From: Dehalococcoidia bacterium
GTDB lineage: Bacteria > Chloroflexota > Dehalococcoidia > Lucifugimonadales > UBA3495
Length of the DNA stretch: 64,000 nt
Assembly (NCBI GenBank): GCA_022823505.1
Contig: JAJEIA010000098.1
Span: 1 to 64,000, forward strand
Direction of reading: 5' to 3'
Position numbers and translations under genes: made by a program. This document shows positions 27,332 through 36,805 of the stretch, in pieces. A model generated the notes under the pieces. The model saw nothing but the letters and a program-made list of their open reading frames with translations, made no database searches and was not told the origin of the DNA. Position 1 is the stretch's first letter; each line of letters opens with the position of its first letter.

Positions 27332-28261
27332 ATGCTCCGGCAATCCGCGTCCCCCACCGCAGATATCAGCGTAGCTATCGACTCACGCCCCCTTCACGCC
27401 GGGGACACCCTGGAGGTCGAAGTCCAGGTCACTCCGCACGTTTCTTTCCAGGCGGCCCTTGGGATCCTGCGGCTGTCCCAGATCGAATTGATGCGCGTGG
27501 ATTCCGCCCGTGACGCCGTGCCGCAGATGATGTTGCCCGGCCGGCGTGGCTCCCGTGGTTCAGTCGGCCCCGGGCACATCGACGAGGTGTTCGCGGACGA
27601 CGTTCCGATGCAAGAAGGCGTGACGCAGAGTTTCCCGGTACGGATGCGGCTGCCGGACGCGGCGCCGCCCACCGTCAAGGGCAAATTTGCCCGCATCTCG
27701 TGGGAACTGTCGGCGACAATATTGACGCGGGCCGACTGGTTGCCAACGAGTGACGGATGGCTGGCCAACCTGGCCCGGGGCCGGGCGGCCCACTGCCAGC
27801 AGGAACTGGTCGTGTTCAGTCGGTCAGATGTGGACCCAATGGACGGCTTGCCGTTGATCGATGAGCTTCCGGCCAGCAGGTCCTACCGCAGCGTCACGAT
27901 GGATCTGTCGCTGGACTCGGCGCAGGTCGCCAACGGGGGCATCGTGACCGGGAACTTGTCAGTCAGAGCCCGTTCGGCGTTCAAGGCGCGCGAATTGCGC
28001 GTGGAATTGACGCGCTGGGAACGCTCGGGAAGCAAGCAGGCGCGGGTCATCGAGCGGTCCGAGGTCCTGCAGCGGCCGGCTGTCCTGGCCGCGGACGAGG
28101 AGACCCACTGGGCTTTCCGGTTGGCGGTGCCCGACCCCCTCATGCCCTCGGTCCTGGCGAACCACACCTTTGTCGGGTGGCAGGTGCGGGCCGTCATTGA
28201 CCGGAAGCTGCGCCCCAACCAGTCGGTATCGCAGCTGCTGCACGTCTTTACATCGCCCTGA
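27332..28261 (+). CDS. Arrestin-like/Spo0M-like beta-sandwich protein
   Basis: 309 residues, no signal peptide. Two predicted beta-sandwich halves are visible: residues 10-125 (DISVAIDSRPLHAGDTLEVE, SFPVRMRLPDAAPPTVKGKF, ISWELSATI) and residues 185-309 (VTMDLSLDSAQVANGGIVTG, LRVELTRWER, FRLAVPDPLMPSV, WQVRAVIDRKL). The LPDAAPPT/WELSA pattern in the first half is typical of arrestin-like proteins, which include bacterial Spo0M. Function unknown. It lies 56 bases after the isochorismatase-like gene. Confidence 0.6.
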   Translation: MLRQSASPTADISVAIDSRPLHAGDTLEVEVQVTPHVSFQAALGILRLSQIELMRVDSARDAVPQMMLPGRRGSRGSVGPGHIDEVFADDVPMQEGVTQSFPVRMRLPDAAPPTVKGKFARISWELSATILTRADWLPTSDGWLANLARGRAAHCQQELVVFSRSDVDPMDGLPLIDELPASRSYRSVTMDLSLDSAQVANGGIVTGNLSVRARSAFKARELRVELTRWERSGSKQARVIERSEVLQRPAVLAADEETHWAFRLAVPDPLMPSVLANHTFVGWQVRAVIDRKLRPNQSVSQLLHVFTSP

Positions 28262-28291
28262 GCCAGAGGCCGGTGCGTGTTGAGATGCCGG

Positions 28292-28351
28292 CATCCTCGG
28301 GCTGGCGGGTCGGACCGCGCCAACCCGATCGATCACCGAGGATGATTTTCC
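28292..28351 (+). terminator. Hairpin with T-rich end after the arrestin-like gene
   Basis: The arms catcctcgg (28292-28300) and ccgaggatg (28336-28344) enclose a smaller tggcg/cgcca stem and are followed by attttcc, suggesting a terminator. The rest of the 348-base gap before rarA holds another perfect small hairpin, ccggcgga/tccgccgg (28501-28522), and no gene I can support. Confidence 0.4.
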
Positions 28352-28609
28352 TCCGGGGAACCATGTCCGCTCAAAATGCGGCCAGCGTCGCCCCGCACGA
28401 TTCCCTGGGCATGCGAGGGGTGGGCACCTGCAAAAAGGTGGAATAAAAGCAGGGACGATGCCTCGACGATGGGGCTTGGCGGATTGACCTGCCGCCCGCG
28501 CCGGCGGAGCCTGATCCGCCGGTATCATGGCGCGGAGTCGCCGGCTCAACCCAATGGCATGAGGCCATCTCTGCCGGACTGGCGCACCTGAACTGGTAGC
28601 CGGCGTTGC

Positions 28610-29955
28610 CTACCGGGCGTCGCCCCACCATCGGCGCAGACGTTCGGCGATGGCTGCCTCCGAGCCCTGATCCGACGGCTCGTAGTATCGCCGGCCGGAC
28701 AGCCCCGGCGGCAGAAATTCCTGGGCTTCGAAGTGTCCTTCGTAGTCGTGGCTGTACTTGTATCCCGCGCCGTATCCCATCCCGCGCATCAGGCCGGTCA
28801 CCGCGTTGCGCAGGTGCAGAGGCACGGGCTCATGAGGCTTCCCGCGCACGTCGTCCAGCGCGCGTTCCAGCCCCATGTACGCCGCGTTGCTCTTGGGCGA
28901 GGTGGCGAGGTAGACGGTTGCCTCCGCCAGGGGGATGCGACCCTCGGGGAGGCCCACGAAGTGCACCGCCTGCTGGGCCGCCACCGCGACGGGCAAGGCG
29001 CCGGGATTGGCCAGCCCGATGTCCTCGGCGGCCAGGATCACCAGCCGGCGGGCGATGAACATGGGATCCTCTCCCGCCTCCAGCATCCGGGCCAGCCAGT
29101 AGAGCGCGCCGTCGGGCGACGAGCCGCGTACCGACTTGATGAAGGCCGAGATCGTGTCGTAGTGGCTGTCCCCGTCCTTGTCGTATTGCGGCGTCCGGCG
29201 TTGCAGGGCATCAGCGATGCCTTCCATGGTGACGCGGCGCCGTCCTCCGTCCTCCGGCTCGGCGGCCACCACGGCCATCTCCAGCGCGTTCAACGCCACC
29301 CGCGCGTCGCCGTTGGCAATGTTGACGAGGTGGGCCATCGCGTCCGGCTCCAACTGCGGCAACAGAGGCGCCAGCCCGCGACGGTCGTCCTGCAACGCTC
29401 GTGTGATGATTACTGTCACCGCGTCGTCATCCAGGGCGTTCAGGGTGAACACCCGGCAGCGGGACAGCAGTGGCGCGTTCACCTCGAACGAGGGATTCTC
29501 GGTGGTGGCGCCGATGAAGGTGACGGTTCCGTCTTCGACGTGGGGCAGGATCACGTCCTGCTGGGCCTTGTTGAAGCGGTGGATCTCGTCAACGAACAGG
29601 ATCGTGGACTGCTGGTACAGGGCCTGGCGTTCCTGCGCTGCTGCCACCGCCTTGCGCAAGTCTGCCACACCGGCGGACACCGCGCTGACGGGTTCGAAGT
29701 AGGCGCGAGTAACGGTGGCGATCAGCCTGGCCAGCGTCGTCTTGCCCGAACCCGGCGACCCCAGAAAAGAATGGACGGCACCCGGTCGATTTCGATGGCA
29801 CGCCGCAGGACCCGGTCTGCGCCAAGGATATGCTCCTGCCCGACGAACTCGTCGAAGATGGCAGGTCGCATCCGCTCCGCCAGCGGAGCCGTTTCCCGCG
29901 CTTGCCGCTCGCGCCCGTGCTCAAACAGCCCGCCGGCGTTTTGTCGGCCAGTCAT
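28610..29955 (-). pseudogene. rarA: RarA/MgsA recombination AAA+ ATPase, frameshifted in the Walker A loop
   Basis: The N-terminal part begins MTGRQNAGG and runs through RMRPAIFDEFVGQEHILG to SILFWG. The frame then changes: in the next frame the sequence continues PGSGKTTLARLIATV and on without a stop to the end of the gene. One base appears to be missing near 29756 (TGGGGTCG-CCGGGT, where TGG GGT CCG CCG GGT is expected). Repaired, the protein would be about 448 residues, normal for RarA, with Walker B ILFVDEIHRFNK and the sensor motif IGATTENPSFEV. It acts at stalled replication forks. A true mutation, a sequencing error and programmed frameshifting cannot be told apart. The start is 2 bases after the LLM gene stop. 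Confidence 0.85.
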
Positions 29956-29957
29956 CG

Positions 29958-30974
29958 TCAGTCCTGGAAGTGCGGCATCACCTCATCGGCGAACAGGCGC
30001 ATCGACCGGCCGACTTCCTCATTGCTCAGCATGCCGCCGATGTTGAACCAGCACATGAACTCCTGGGGCTGATAGAGCTCCTGGTACTGCTTCAGACGCT
30101 CGGTGACCCGGAGTGGATCCCCGATGGCTCCCAACTCGTCGTAAATCCCCTCGTAGGTGAGTTGGCTGGCCCGGCTGGAACCTCGCGAATTGTTCTGCAT
30201 GCTCCGCAGCGTGCCCAGGTAGTTGTTCACCGTTGGTGCGAAACCGGCTTTGGCCTCTTCCTGGGTTTCCCCGACGTAGACCGGAACGTTGACCACCACC
30301 TTCACCGCCGACTGGTCGTGGCCATGCTCGGCGAGGGTGTCCCGGTAATGCGCCAGCCCGTCGCTGACACCCTGCACGGTGATGATCAGCGGGGTTACCA
30401 GGATACTGTGACCCAGGCTGCCCACCAGCGGGAAGGTGTCGGCCCCGTTGGACGCGATGTACACCGGCGGATGGGGTTGCTGGATGGGCTTGGGTTCCAG
30501 CCGTATGCCCTCGGCCTGGTAGTACTGCCCATCGTAGTCCAGCACGTCCTCCTTCCAGGCCCGCAACGCCAGGTCCAGGCCCTCTACGAAACGGTCGTTG
30601 CGTTCCTCGATGGGTATTCCGTATCCCCGATAGTGGTTGGGGTTCGAACCACGCCCGATGCCAAACACGGCCCGTCCGCCCGACAGCACGTCCAGGGTCG
30701 CCACCTCTTCGGCGATGCGCAGGGGGTGATGCAGGGGCAGCAGGTTGACCGCGGTGCCGAGCATGATCCGCTCGGTGGTCTGGGACAGAGCCGACGCCAT
30801 CAGCAGCGGAGCCGGCATCACCGAAAAGCTGCGGGCGAAATGCAGCTCTGCCAGCCAAGCCATGTCGTAGCCCAATTGGTCGGCCAGTTGCACCTGCGCC
30901 ATCACGTCCGCGTAACGGTCTGCGGGAGTTTGGCCCTCGCTGCAGGGGATTTGGTAAAAGACTCCAAACTGCAT
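29958..30974 (-). CDS. LLM-class flavin-dependent monooxygenase (luciferase-like)
   Basis: 338 residues of a single luciferase-like TIM barrel. MQFGVFYQIPCSEG at the start, YDMAWLAELHFARSFSVMPA, GTAVNLLPLHHPLRIAEEVA, and VLSGGRAVFGIGRGSNP (flavin phosphate loop) identify the alkanal-monooxygenase-like group. It oxidises an unknown substrate with reduced FMN and O2. It lies 35 bases after a small membrane gene and just before rarA in a minus-strand run starting at the carboxylase gene. Confidence 0.92.
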   Translation of the reverse strand: MQFGVFYQIPCSEGQTPADRYADVMAQVQLADQLGYDMAWLAELHFARSFSVMPAPLLMASALSQTTERIMLGTAVNLLPLHHPLRIAEEVATLDVLSGGRAVFGIGRGSNPNHYRGYGIPIEERNDRFVEGLDLALRAWKEDVLDYDGQYYQAEGIRLEPKPIQQPHPPVYIASNGADTFPLVGSLGHSILVTPLIITVQGVSDGLAHYRDTLAEHGHDQSAVKVVVNVPVYVGETQEEAKAGFAPTVNNYLGTLRSMQNNSRGSSRASQLTYEGIYDELGAIGDPLRVTERLKQYQELYQPQEFMCWFNIGGMLSNEEVGRSMRLFADEVMPHFQD

Positions 30975-31009
30975 TTGACTACTCCCGGGGCGGCGTGCGT
31001 TGATGCGTT

Positions 31010-31453
31010 CTAGCGCGATAGCTTCTGGGTACCGTCATCGTCGGGCATTGGTTCGTTGAAGGGTTCGCCCCGGGCCTCGGCTAGTTCCCGACGCTGAACC
31101 CATTCCCGCCACCGCTGGTTGCTGCGCTCTTCGCCAATCGCGATACCTTCTTCGCGGGCTTGGCGTCTTATCCGGTCTCGCCATATTGATGCCAGCACCA
31201 TTCTCATTGCCTCCATAATCGGCCAAGTCGCCGCCAGCGCCCAAGCCACGATTTGACCACCGTCGTCAAAGACCATCTCCGCGGTCAATCGCCACGTTTC
31301 CGGCCTGTGATTGTGAGTTATCAGCAGTACGTCAACCGCGATAGCCGACGCTATCGCAGCATAGAATGACACAAACGCTTGCCCAGCCCTCCCGGGAGGT
31401 ACGCTGAGTATGCCAATCCACCCGGCACGGTCGTTTGACTCCGATGCCATCAT
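31010..31453 (-). CDS. Small membrane protein with charged C-terminal helix
   Basis: 147 residues. Two hydrophobic segments are visible, about residues 25-47 (AFVSFYAAIASAIAVDVLLI) and 68-90 (IVAWALAATWPIMEAMRMVL), followed by an Arg/Glu-rich helical tail. The start ATG shares a base with the stop of the carboxylase gene (TAATG), so the two are coupled. I recognise no family. Confidence 0.6.
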   Translation of the reverse strand: MMASESNDRAGWIGILSVPPGRAGQAFVSFYAAIASAIAVDVLLITHNHRPETWRLTAEMVFDDGGQIVAWALAATWPIMEAMRMVLASIWRDRIRRQAREEGIAIGEERSNQRWREWVQRRELAEARGEPFNEPMPDDDGTQKLSR

Positions 31454-33021
31454 TATAGCGGGATGTTGCCGTGTTTCTTCGCCGGCAGGGTGTCCCGCTT
31501 GTTCTGTAGCATTTCGAGAGCGCGGATGACGGTGGCCCGCGTCGAAGCCGGGTCGATCACGTCGTCCAGGTAGCCGCGGTTGGCGGCCACGTAGGGATTT
31601 GTAAAGCGCTCCTGATAGTCGGCGATGAGCTCGGCGCGACGGGTGTCGGGATCGTCGGCGTTGCTGATCTCCTCGCGGTAGATGATGTTCACCGCGCCGT
31701 CAGGGCCCATGACGGCTATTTCGGCGCTGGGCCAGGCGAGGTTGACATCCGAGCGCAGGTGCTTGCTACTCATGACGATGTACGCTCCGCCGTAGGCCTT
31801 GCGGGTGATCAGCGCCACCTTGGGCACGGTGGCCTCCGCGTAGGCGTAGATCAACTTCGCCCCGTGGCGGATGATGCCGCCGTACTCCTGCTCCGTGCCC
31901 GGCATGAAGCCCGGCACGTCCACCAGGGTCACCAGTGGGATGTTGAAGCAGTCGCAGAACCGCACGAACCGGGCGGCCTTGGCGGACGCGTTGATGTCCA
32001 GCACACCGGCCAGGTACGCCGGCTGGTTGCCGACCAGCCCCACGGTCCTACCCGCCATCCTGGCGAATCCCACCACCACGTTGGGAGCGTACCCGGCCTG
32101 GACTTCCATGAAGTCCTCGTCGTCAACGATGTGGTAGATGATCTCGCGGATGTCGTACGGTCGGTTTGGCTCATCCGGCACTATACCGCGCAGGATTTCG
32201 TCGGCCCGGTCGACGGGGTCGCCGGAGCGATACCCGGGAGGGTCGTCGAGGTTGTTCAACGGCAGGAAGGAGATCAGCCGGCGGAGTTCCTCAAGGCACT
32301 CTTCCTCGGAATCGGCGACGAAGTGCGCCACGCCGCTGCGGGCCGCGTGGGCGTCGGCGCCGCCCAGTTGTTCGTGGGTCACGTCCTCTCCGGTGACCGC
32401 CCGGACCACGTCCGGCCCGGTGATGTACATCTGTCCAGTTCCGCGGACCATGAAGATGAAATCGGTGATGGCCGGTGAGTAGACCGCGCCGCCGGCCGAC
32501 GGACCCATGATGACCGAGATCTGCGGCACCACGCCGGAGAACATGGTGTTGCGCAGGAAGATGTCGCCGTAGGCGGCCAGGCTCAATGCCCCTTCCTGGA
32601 TGCGCGCGCCGCCGGAGTCGCAGATGCCGATCATGGGACAGCCGGTTTTGGCGGCCAGGTCCATGACCTTGCAGATCTTCTGGCCCACTACCTCGGAAAG
32701 CGAGCCGCCGAACACGGTGAAATCCTGCGCGTAGGCGAAGACCTGCCGGCCGTCGATGTTGCCGTAGCCGGTGACCACTGCGTCGCCGAGGAAGGTGCGA
32801 TCTGCCAGTCCGAAGTCGGTGGTGCGGTGGGTGACGAAACGATCAATCTCGGTGAACGTCCCATCGTCCATCAACGCGTTCAACCGTTCCCGCGCGGTCA
32901 TCTTGCCCCGCTGGTGCTGTTGGTCGATGCGACGCTGCCCGCCGCCGAGCGCGGACTGGCCCTGCAGCCGAAGCAGGTTTTGCAAACCCGGGTCGTTGAT
33001 CGCTTCTTCTGGTGTGGACAA
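31453..33021 (-). CDS. pccB: Acyl-CoA carboxylase beta (carboxyltransferase) subunit
   Basis: 522 residues, the normal length of PccB/AccD5-type subunits. N-half: [20 protein letters not shown] and [20 protein letters not shown] (acyl-CoA site). C-half: [20 protein letters not shown] and [20 protein letters not shown] (biotin site). It carboxylates propionyl-CoA or a similar acyl-CoA with carboxybiotin; the biotinylated alpha subunit is not in view. The TTG start follows GGAGGCCGGAA and begins [15 protein letters not shown]. The frame is open further upstream, but that stretch lacks family similarity. It is divergent from folP. Confidence 0.92.
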   Translation of the reverse strand: MSTPEEAINDPGLQNLLRLQGQSALGGGQRRIDQQHQRGKMTARERLNALMDDGTFTEIDRFVTHRTTDFGLADRTFLGDAVVTGYGNIDGRQVFAYAQDFTVFGGSLSEVVGQKICKVMDLAAKTGCPMIGICDSGGARIQEGALSLAAYGDIFLRNTMFSGVVPQISVIMGPSAGGAVYSPAITDFIFMVRGTGQMYITGPDVVRAVTGEDVTHEQLGGADAHAARSGVAHFVADSEEECLEELRRLISFLPLNNLDDPPGYRSGDPVDRADEILRGIVPDEPNRPYDIREIIYHIVDDEDFMEVQAGYAPNVVVGFARMAGRTVGLVGNQPAYLAGVLDINASAKAARFVRFCDCFNIPLVTLVDVPGFMPGTEQEYGGIIRHGAKLIYAYAEATVPKVALITRKAYGGAYIVMSSKHLRSDVNLAWPSAEIAVMGPDGAVNIIYREEISNADDPDTRRAELIADYQERFTNPYVAANRGYLDDVIDPASTRATVIRALEMLQNKRDTLPAKKHGNIPL

Positions 33022-33151
33022 TTCCGGCCTCCGTGGGAGATGCTGGCGCGACGTTTTGTGTCGTGGAATGCCGACCGGCAACGGGTGGCGTCCCCGATGG
33101 CTAAGTATAATGGTTCTGGGAATCCCGCGCCTTTCCGGACCGGAGAACGAA

Positions 33152-34030
33152 TTGACCGCATCCCGCCCATCTCTGCAACGCACAGCGCCGACCCTGTCCG
33201 TGGCTGCCGGCGAACCGCTGGTTTGGGGCCGGCGCACCTACGTGATGGGCATAATCAATCTGGCGCCCGACTCGTTCTCCGGCGACGGGCTGGCCGGTGA
33301 CGTGCCAGCCGCGGTCGCGCAGGCGCGGCGCATGGAGGCTGATGGTGCGGACATGCTCGACGTGGGCGCGGAGTCGACGCGACCGGGGAGCACGCCCCTG
33401 TCCGCGTCGGCGGAGGCCCAACGCCTGCTGCCCGCCTTGGAGGCGATCTGCCGGGCAGTGCAGGTTCCGGTAAGTGTCGACACCTACAAGGCTTCGGTGG
33501 CGCGGCGGGCGATCGGGGCCGGCGCGTCTATCGTAAACGACGTCTGGGGGCTGCTTGCTGATGGCAACATGGCGCGGGTCATCGCTGACGCCGGCGTTCC
33601 GGCAATCCTGATGCACAATCAGCGGGAGGCGGAATACGACGACCTGGTACCCGATGTGATCGCCGGCCTTCGTCGTATCGCGGGAATCGCTGGAGCAGCC
33701 GGCATCGCCGGTCACAACATCATCCTTGACCCCGGAATCGGTTTCGGCAAGACCGCCGACCACAACCTTGAACTGTTGCGGCGGCTGCCGGAATTGCAGG
33801 TACTCGGGTATCCGACGCTGCTTGGGGTCTCGCGAAAGTCGACCATCGGCCGCGTACTCGGGTTGCCCGCAGATGACCGCATTGAGGGCACCGCGGCGGC
33901 CGTGACCATGAGCATCGCCGGCGGCGCCGACATCGTTCGGGTGCACGATGTGAAGCAGATGGTTCGCGTGGCCCGCATGACCGATGCCATCGTGCGCGAC
34001 TGGAGACCCGAAGGATGGTCCAACCGGTAA
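33152..34030 (+). CDS. folP: Dihydropteroate synthase
   Basis: 292 residues. Signatures: [18 protein letters not shown] (pterin/pABA loop), [45 protein letters not shown] and [13 protein letters not shown]. It joins pABA with the pterin pyrophosphate in folate synthesis. I chose TTG 33152, seven bases after cggagaacg; the next in-frame ATG (33244) would remove part of the first strand. It overlaps folK by 16 bases, as expected for an operon. No folB (dihydroneopterin aldolase) is fused or adjacent. Confidence 0.93.
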   Translation: MTASRPSLQRTAPTLSVAAGEPLVWGRRTYVMGIINLAPDSFSGDGLAGDVPAAVAQARRMEADGADMLDVGAESTRPGSTPLSASAEAQRLLPALEAICRAVQVPVSVDTYKASVARRAIGAGASIVNDVWGLLADGNMARVIADAGVPAILMHNQREAEYDDLVPDVIAGLRRIAGIAGAAGIAGHNIILDPGIGFGKTADHNLELLRRLPELQVLGYPTLLGVSRKSTIGRVLGLPADDRIEGTAAAVTMSIAGGADIVRVHDVKQMVRVARMTDAIVRDWRPEGWSNR

Positions 34031-34530
34031 CAACCCACCTGTGCCTGGGCGGCAACCTGGGCGATCGCCTCGCGGCGCTTACGGAGGCGCTGCGGCTGCT
34101 GGACGCCACGCCGGGCATGCGCCGGACCGTCTGCTCCTCGGTCTACGAAACCGAGCCTTGGGCCGTGGCCGATCAGCCCAACTTCCTCAACATCGTCGTC
34201 GCCTACGAAACCACGCTGTCGCCGGAAGACCTGCTGGCGGCGTGCAAGTCCGTGGAGGCCGAGGTTGGCCGCGTGACCTCGTACCGCTGGGGACCCCGCC
34301 TTATCGACGTGGACATCCTGCTCTACGGCGACCGGGTCGTGGATCTGGCCGAGCCGGACCTCCAAATACCGCACCCGCGCATGGCGCAGCGGGCCTTCGT
34401 GCTGGTTCCGCTGGCGGAGGTGACACCGGATCGTGGGGTCCCACCGGGCGGAACGTCCGTGCGCGTACTGCTGGAGCAGGTGGACGACCGGGCCGGCGTT
34501 GTTTGGTGGGGGGATGCTCCGTCACCCTGA
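34015..34530 (+). CDS. folK: HPPK, 6-hydroxymethyldihydropterin pyrophosphokinase
   Basis: 171 residues. It begins [18 protein letters not shown], with the HPPK signature YRWGPRLIDVDILLYGDRVV and the family end IPHPRMAQRAFVLVPLAEV. It supplies the pyrophosphorylated pterin for FolP, encoded just upstream and overlapping. The ribosome site lies inside folP (ggagacccgaagg). The gene is convergent with a solute-binding protein gene. Confidence 0.95.
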   Translation: MVQPVTTHLCLGGNLGDRLAALTEALRLLDATPGMRRTVCSSVYETEPWAVADQPNFLNIVVAYETTLSPEDLLAACKSVEAEVGRVTSYRWGPRLIDVDILLYGDRVVDLAEPDLQIPHPRMAQRAFVLVPLAEVTPDRGVPPGGTSVRVLLEQVDDRAGVVWWGDAPSP

Positions 34531-34557
34531 CCGCACCGCGCTACCGGCAATTGATCG

Positions 34558-36702
34558 TTACCGGTCGGTTCGGTACAGGTAGCGGGTGTCCCAAAGTCCG
34601 TACAGGGTGGGAGTGGTGTTGCCGAACACGTTTCGGACGGCGCTGATCCTCTCGCTCAGCGTCGTGTAGATGACCGGAACGTTCTCAGCGGCAATCGTCT
34701 GCGCGCGGTGGTAGTAGGCCACGCGCTGGTCATGTTCCAGCTCCTGACTGGCTTTGACATAAAGATCGTCGATCTCAGATTCCCACTCGGTGGCGGGTTG
34801 GGCTTGGTTGGGGTGCCACAGGTGCAGGTTCCCGCTGCTGTGCCAGAAGTTGATGCTGAAGTGAGGTTCACTGCCGCCGCCGAAGCCGATAACCATCGAC
34901 TCCCAGTCGTAGGATCTGGTTAGCTGGGAGACCAGGGAGCCAAACGGGATTATTTCGAAGTTCGCCTTGATGCCGATGTCTTGCAGGCCACGGCGGATTA
35001 TCTCGCCCACTTGCTGACGTTCGGTGTTGCCTTCATTGGTCACCAGCAGGAATTCTATCTCATTGCCCGCGCCGTCTTCTCGTGTGCCGTCCCCGTCGCC
35101 ATCGGTCCAGCCGATGCCGTCCAGGATTGCGTTGGCCCGTCCCAGGTCGTACTCGTACCGTCGGACGTTGGGGTTGTGGAAATCGCCGGCGGCCGGGCTG
35201 ACGGAGGACCATTGCGGGAATGCGAGGCCATGCTGGACGTCGTTGATGATCGTGTCCTTGTCAACGCTGTGGGCAACGGCCTGGCGGAACTGCTTGTTGC
35301 GGAACCACTCCAACTGCTCGGGCGCCAGGTAAAGCTCGCCGGTGTCCGGGTTGGCGCCGGGGTTCATGTTGAACGCCAGAAACGTCGTCCCGTAAGCGGG
35401 GCCGCGCCGGTAGATCGTGAAATTCTCCCGCGCCTGGAGCGGGTCGAGTCCGGCGAATTCTTCGCCCCGCACCCCATGGGTGTCCGCCACGCCCGCGCGG
35501 AACTGGGCAAGGTCGTCGGCCAGGTCCGGAACGGTGAGCCGAACGATTTCTTCCAGGTACGGCAGGTTGTTGCCGGCGGAGTCCTTGAGCCAATAATCCG
35601 GGTTGCGCCGGAAGACTATGCGGTCGTCGGGTACGTAACGTTCGATGGTAAATGGGCCGGTGCCGATTACCTCGGTCGGGTCGGTGTTGATGTCCCACGT
35701 CTCGACGAAGGTGCCGTCGTCAACGCGCGGCTCCAGAATGTGCTTCGGATAAATTGCGGTTCCCATGGAGCGCAGGAACGGGCCGAATGGCGCCGGCAGG
35801 ATGCATTCCACCGTAAAGTCATCCAGCGCTGTGACCGTCATCGGCGATGTACGCCACTGGCCGCTTGCCTCGTCCCGATACCGGAAGTTGAACGTCGAGC
35901 GGCTGCTGGCCGGAATATCGTCGTTGTAGATAATCCGGTTGAAGGTAAAGTCAACGTCATGGGCGGTGAACGGCTGCCCGTCGTGCCAACGCACGTCCTG
36001 CCGGAGCCGGAACGTCCACGTCAAGCCATCCTCCGAGCGCTCCCAGGACTCTGCCAGCCCCGGCTCTACCTGGTTGGTCAGCCAGGAGGTCTCGGTCAAA
36101 CCGTCGAAAAGGTATCCCAGGACGCCCGACGAGGAGCCATCGGTGGCAATTGCCAAGTTGAAGGTAAGTGGATCGCCGATGGTCGCGAAGGTCAGGGTGC
36201 CGCCGGGTTTTCCGATGGCGTACTCAAAATCCTCGGCATTTTTTCGAAGTTGCTCAACGCTCATGGTCTGAGTGACGGGAGTCGGACGCCGCGTGGCGAT
36301 CGTTGCCTCCTCTCGCTCTCTGGGGAATATCACCTGCATCGGCGAGGTGGTGTCCTCGGCGGCGCCCGGCTTGCGCACTATCAAATAGCAAACCTCGTCC
36401 GGGGAGTTGGCTTCGTACCCGCCGGCCGTGGCCGGATACGCTCGGACGGTGGTGTAGCCGTTGCTGTCGGAACTGCGGACGACGAACCACCGGTCGCCGT
36501 CGGAGTCGGTGAAGTAGTCCTGGTAGGCAATACGGCCGTGGTCGCCTTGCCGCAGCGGCCCGTCGTCGGCCGGCCCGGGCCAGGAACTGGGACACGCCGG
36601 GTCGGCCGCCGCCGCATCATCCACCGGAAGGGATAGCATTCCAACCGCCGCGCCCACCAGGCACGCCATGATCACAATATGGATCCGAAGCGACTTCGCC
36701 AC
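34558..36702 (-). CDS. Peptide-type ABC solute-binding protein (SBP_bac_5) with extra N-terminal region
   Basis: 714 residues, long for this family. A Sec signal (residues 1-32, ending DDAAAA) is followed by about 130 residues of unassigned secreted sequence with ADPACPSSWPGP and GDRWFVVRSSDSNGY. The SBP core starts near residue 165: KPGGTLTFATIGDPLTFNLA, WERSEDGLTWTFRLRQDVRW and DDIPASSRSTFN fit cluster C binding proteins for peptides or similar solutes. GTG start with GGAGGAACT. No permease or ATPase genes are adjacent, so it is an orphan here. It is divergent from ggt. Confidence 0.88.
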   Translation of the reverse strand: MAKSLRIHIVIMACLVGAAVGMLSLPVDDAAAADPACPSSWPGPADDGPLRQGDHGRIAYQDYFTDSDGDRWFVVRSSDSNGYTTVRAYPATAGGYEANSPDEVCYLIVRKPGAAEDTTSPMQVIFPREREEATIATRRPTPVTQTMSVEQLRKNAEDFEYAIGKPGGTLTFATIGDPLTFNLAIATDGSSSGVLGYLFDGLTETSWLTNQVEPGLAESWERSEDGLTWTFRLRQDVRWHDGQPFTAHDVDFTFNRIIYNDDIPASSRSTFNFRYRDEASGQWRTSPMTVTALDDFTVECILPAPFGPFLRSMGTAIYPKHILEPRVDDGTFVETWDINTDPTEVIGTGPFTIERYVPDDRIVFRRNPDYWLKDSAGNNLPYLEEIVRLTVPDLADDLAQFRAGVADTHGVRGEEFAGLDPLQARENFTIYRRGPAYGTTFLAFNMNPGANPDTGELYLAPEQLEWFRNKQFRQAVAHSVDKDTIINDVQHGLAFPQWSSVSPAAGDFHNPNVRRYEYDLGRANAILDGIGWTDGDGDGTREDGAGNEIEFLLVTNEGNTERQQVGEIIRRGLQDIGIKANFEIIPFGSLVSQLTRSYDWESMVIGFGGGSEPHFSINFWHSSGNLHLWHPNQAQPATEWESEIDDLYVKASQELEHDQRVAYYHRAQTIAAENVPVIYTTLSERISAVRNVFGNTTPTLYGLWDTRYLYRTDR

Positions 36703-36805
36703 AGTTCCTCCCTCTGAAGTGGATCGATCTCGCAGTTTTGAGTATCCAAATGCCCGGCGACCATTATAATCAGGAGGGTCAACCCATTATCCAGGAGGCG
36801 TTACC

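Noticed and set aside
28371..28631. 86-codon minus-strand frame in the gap before rarA
   Set aside because: No ribosome site, low-complexity composition, and it runs into rarA.
31453..33237. Longer carboxylase start at 33237
   Set aside because: The extra 72 codons lack family similarity and overlap folP; TTG 33021 has a GGAGG ribosome site.
34981..36636. 551-codon plus-strand frame
   Set aside because: Antisense to the solute-binding protein gene.
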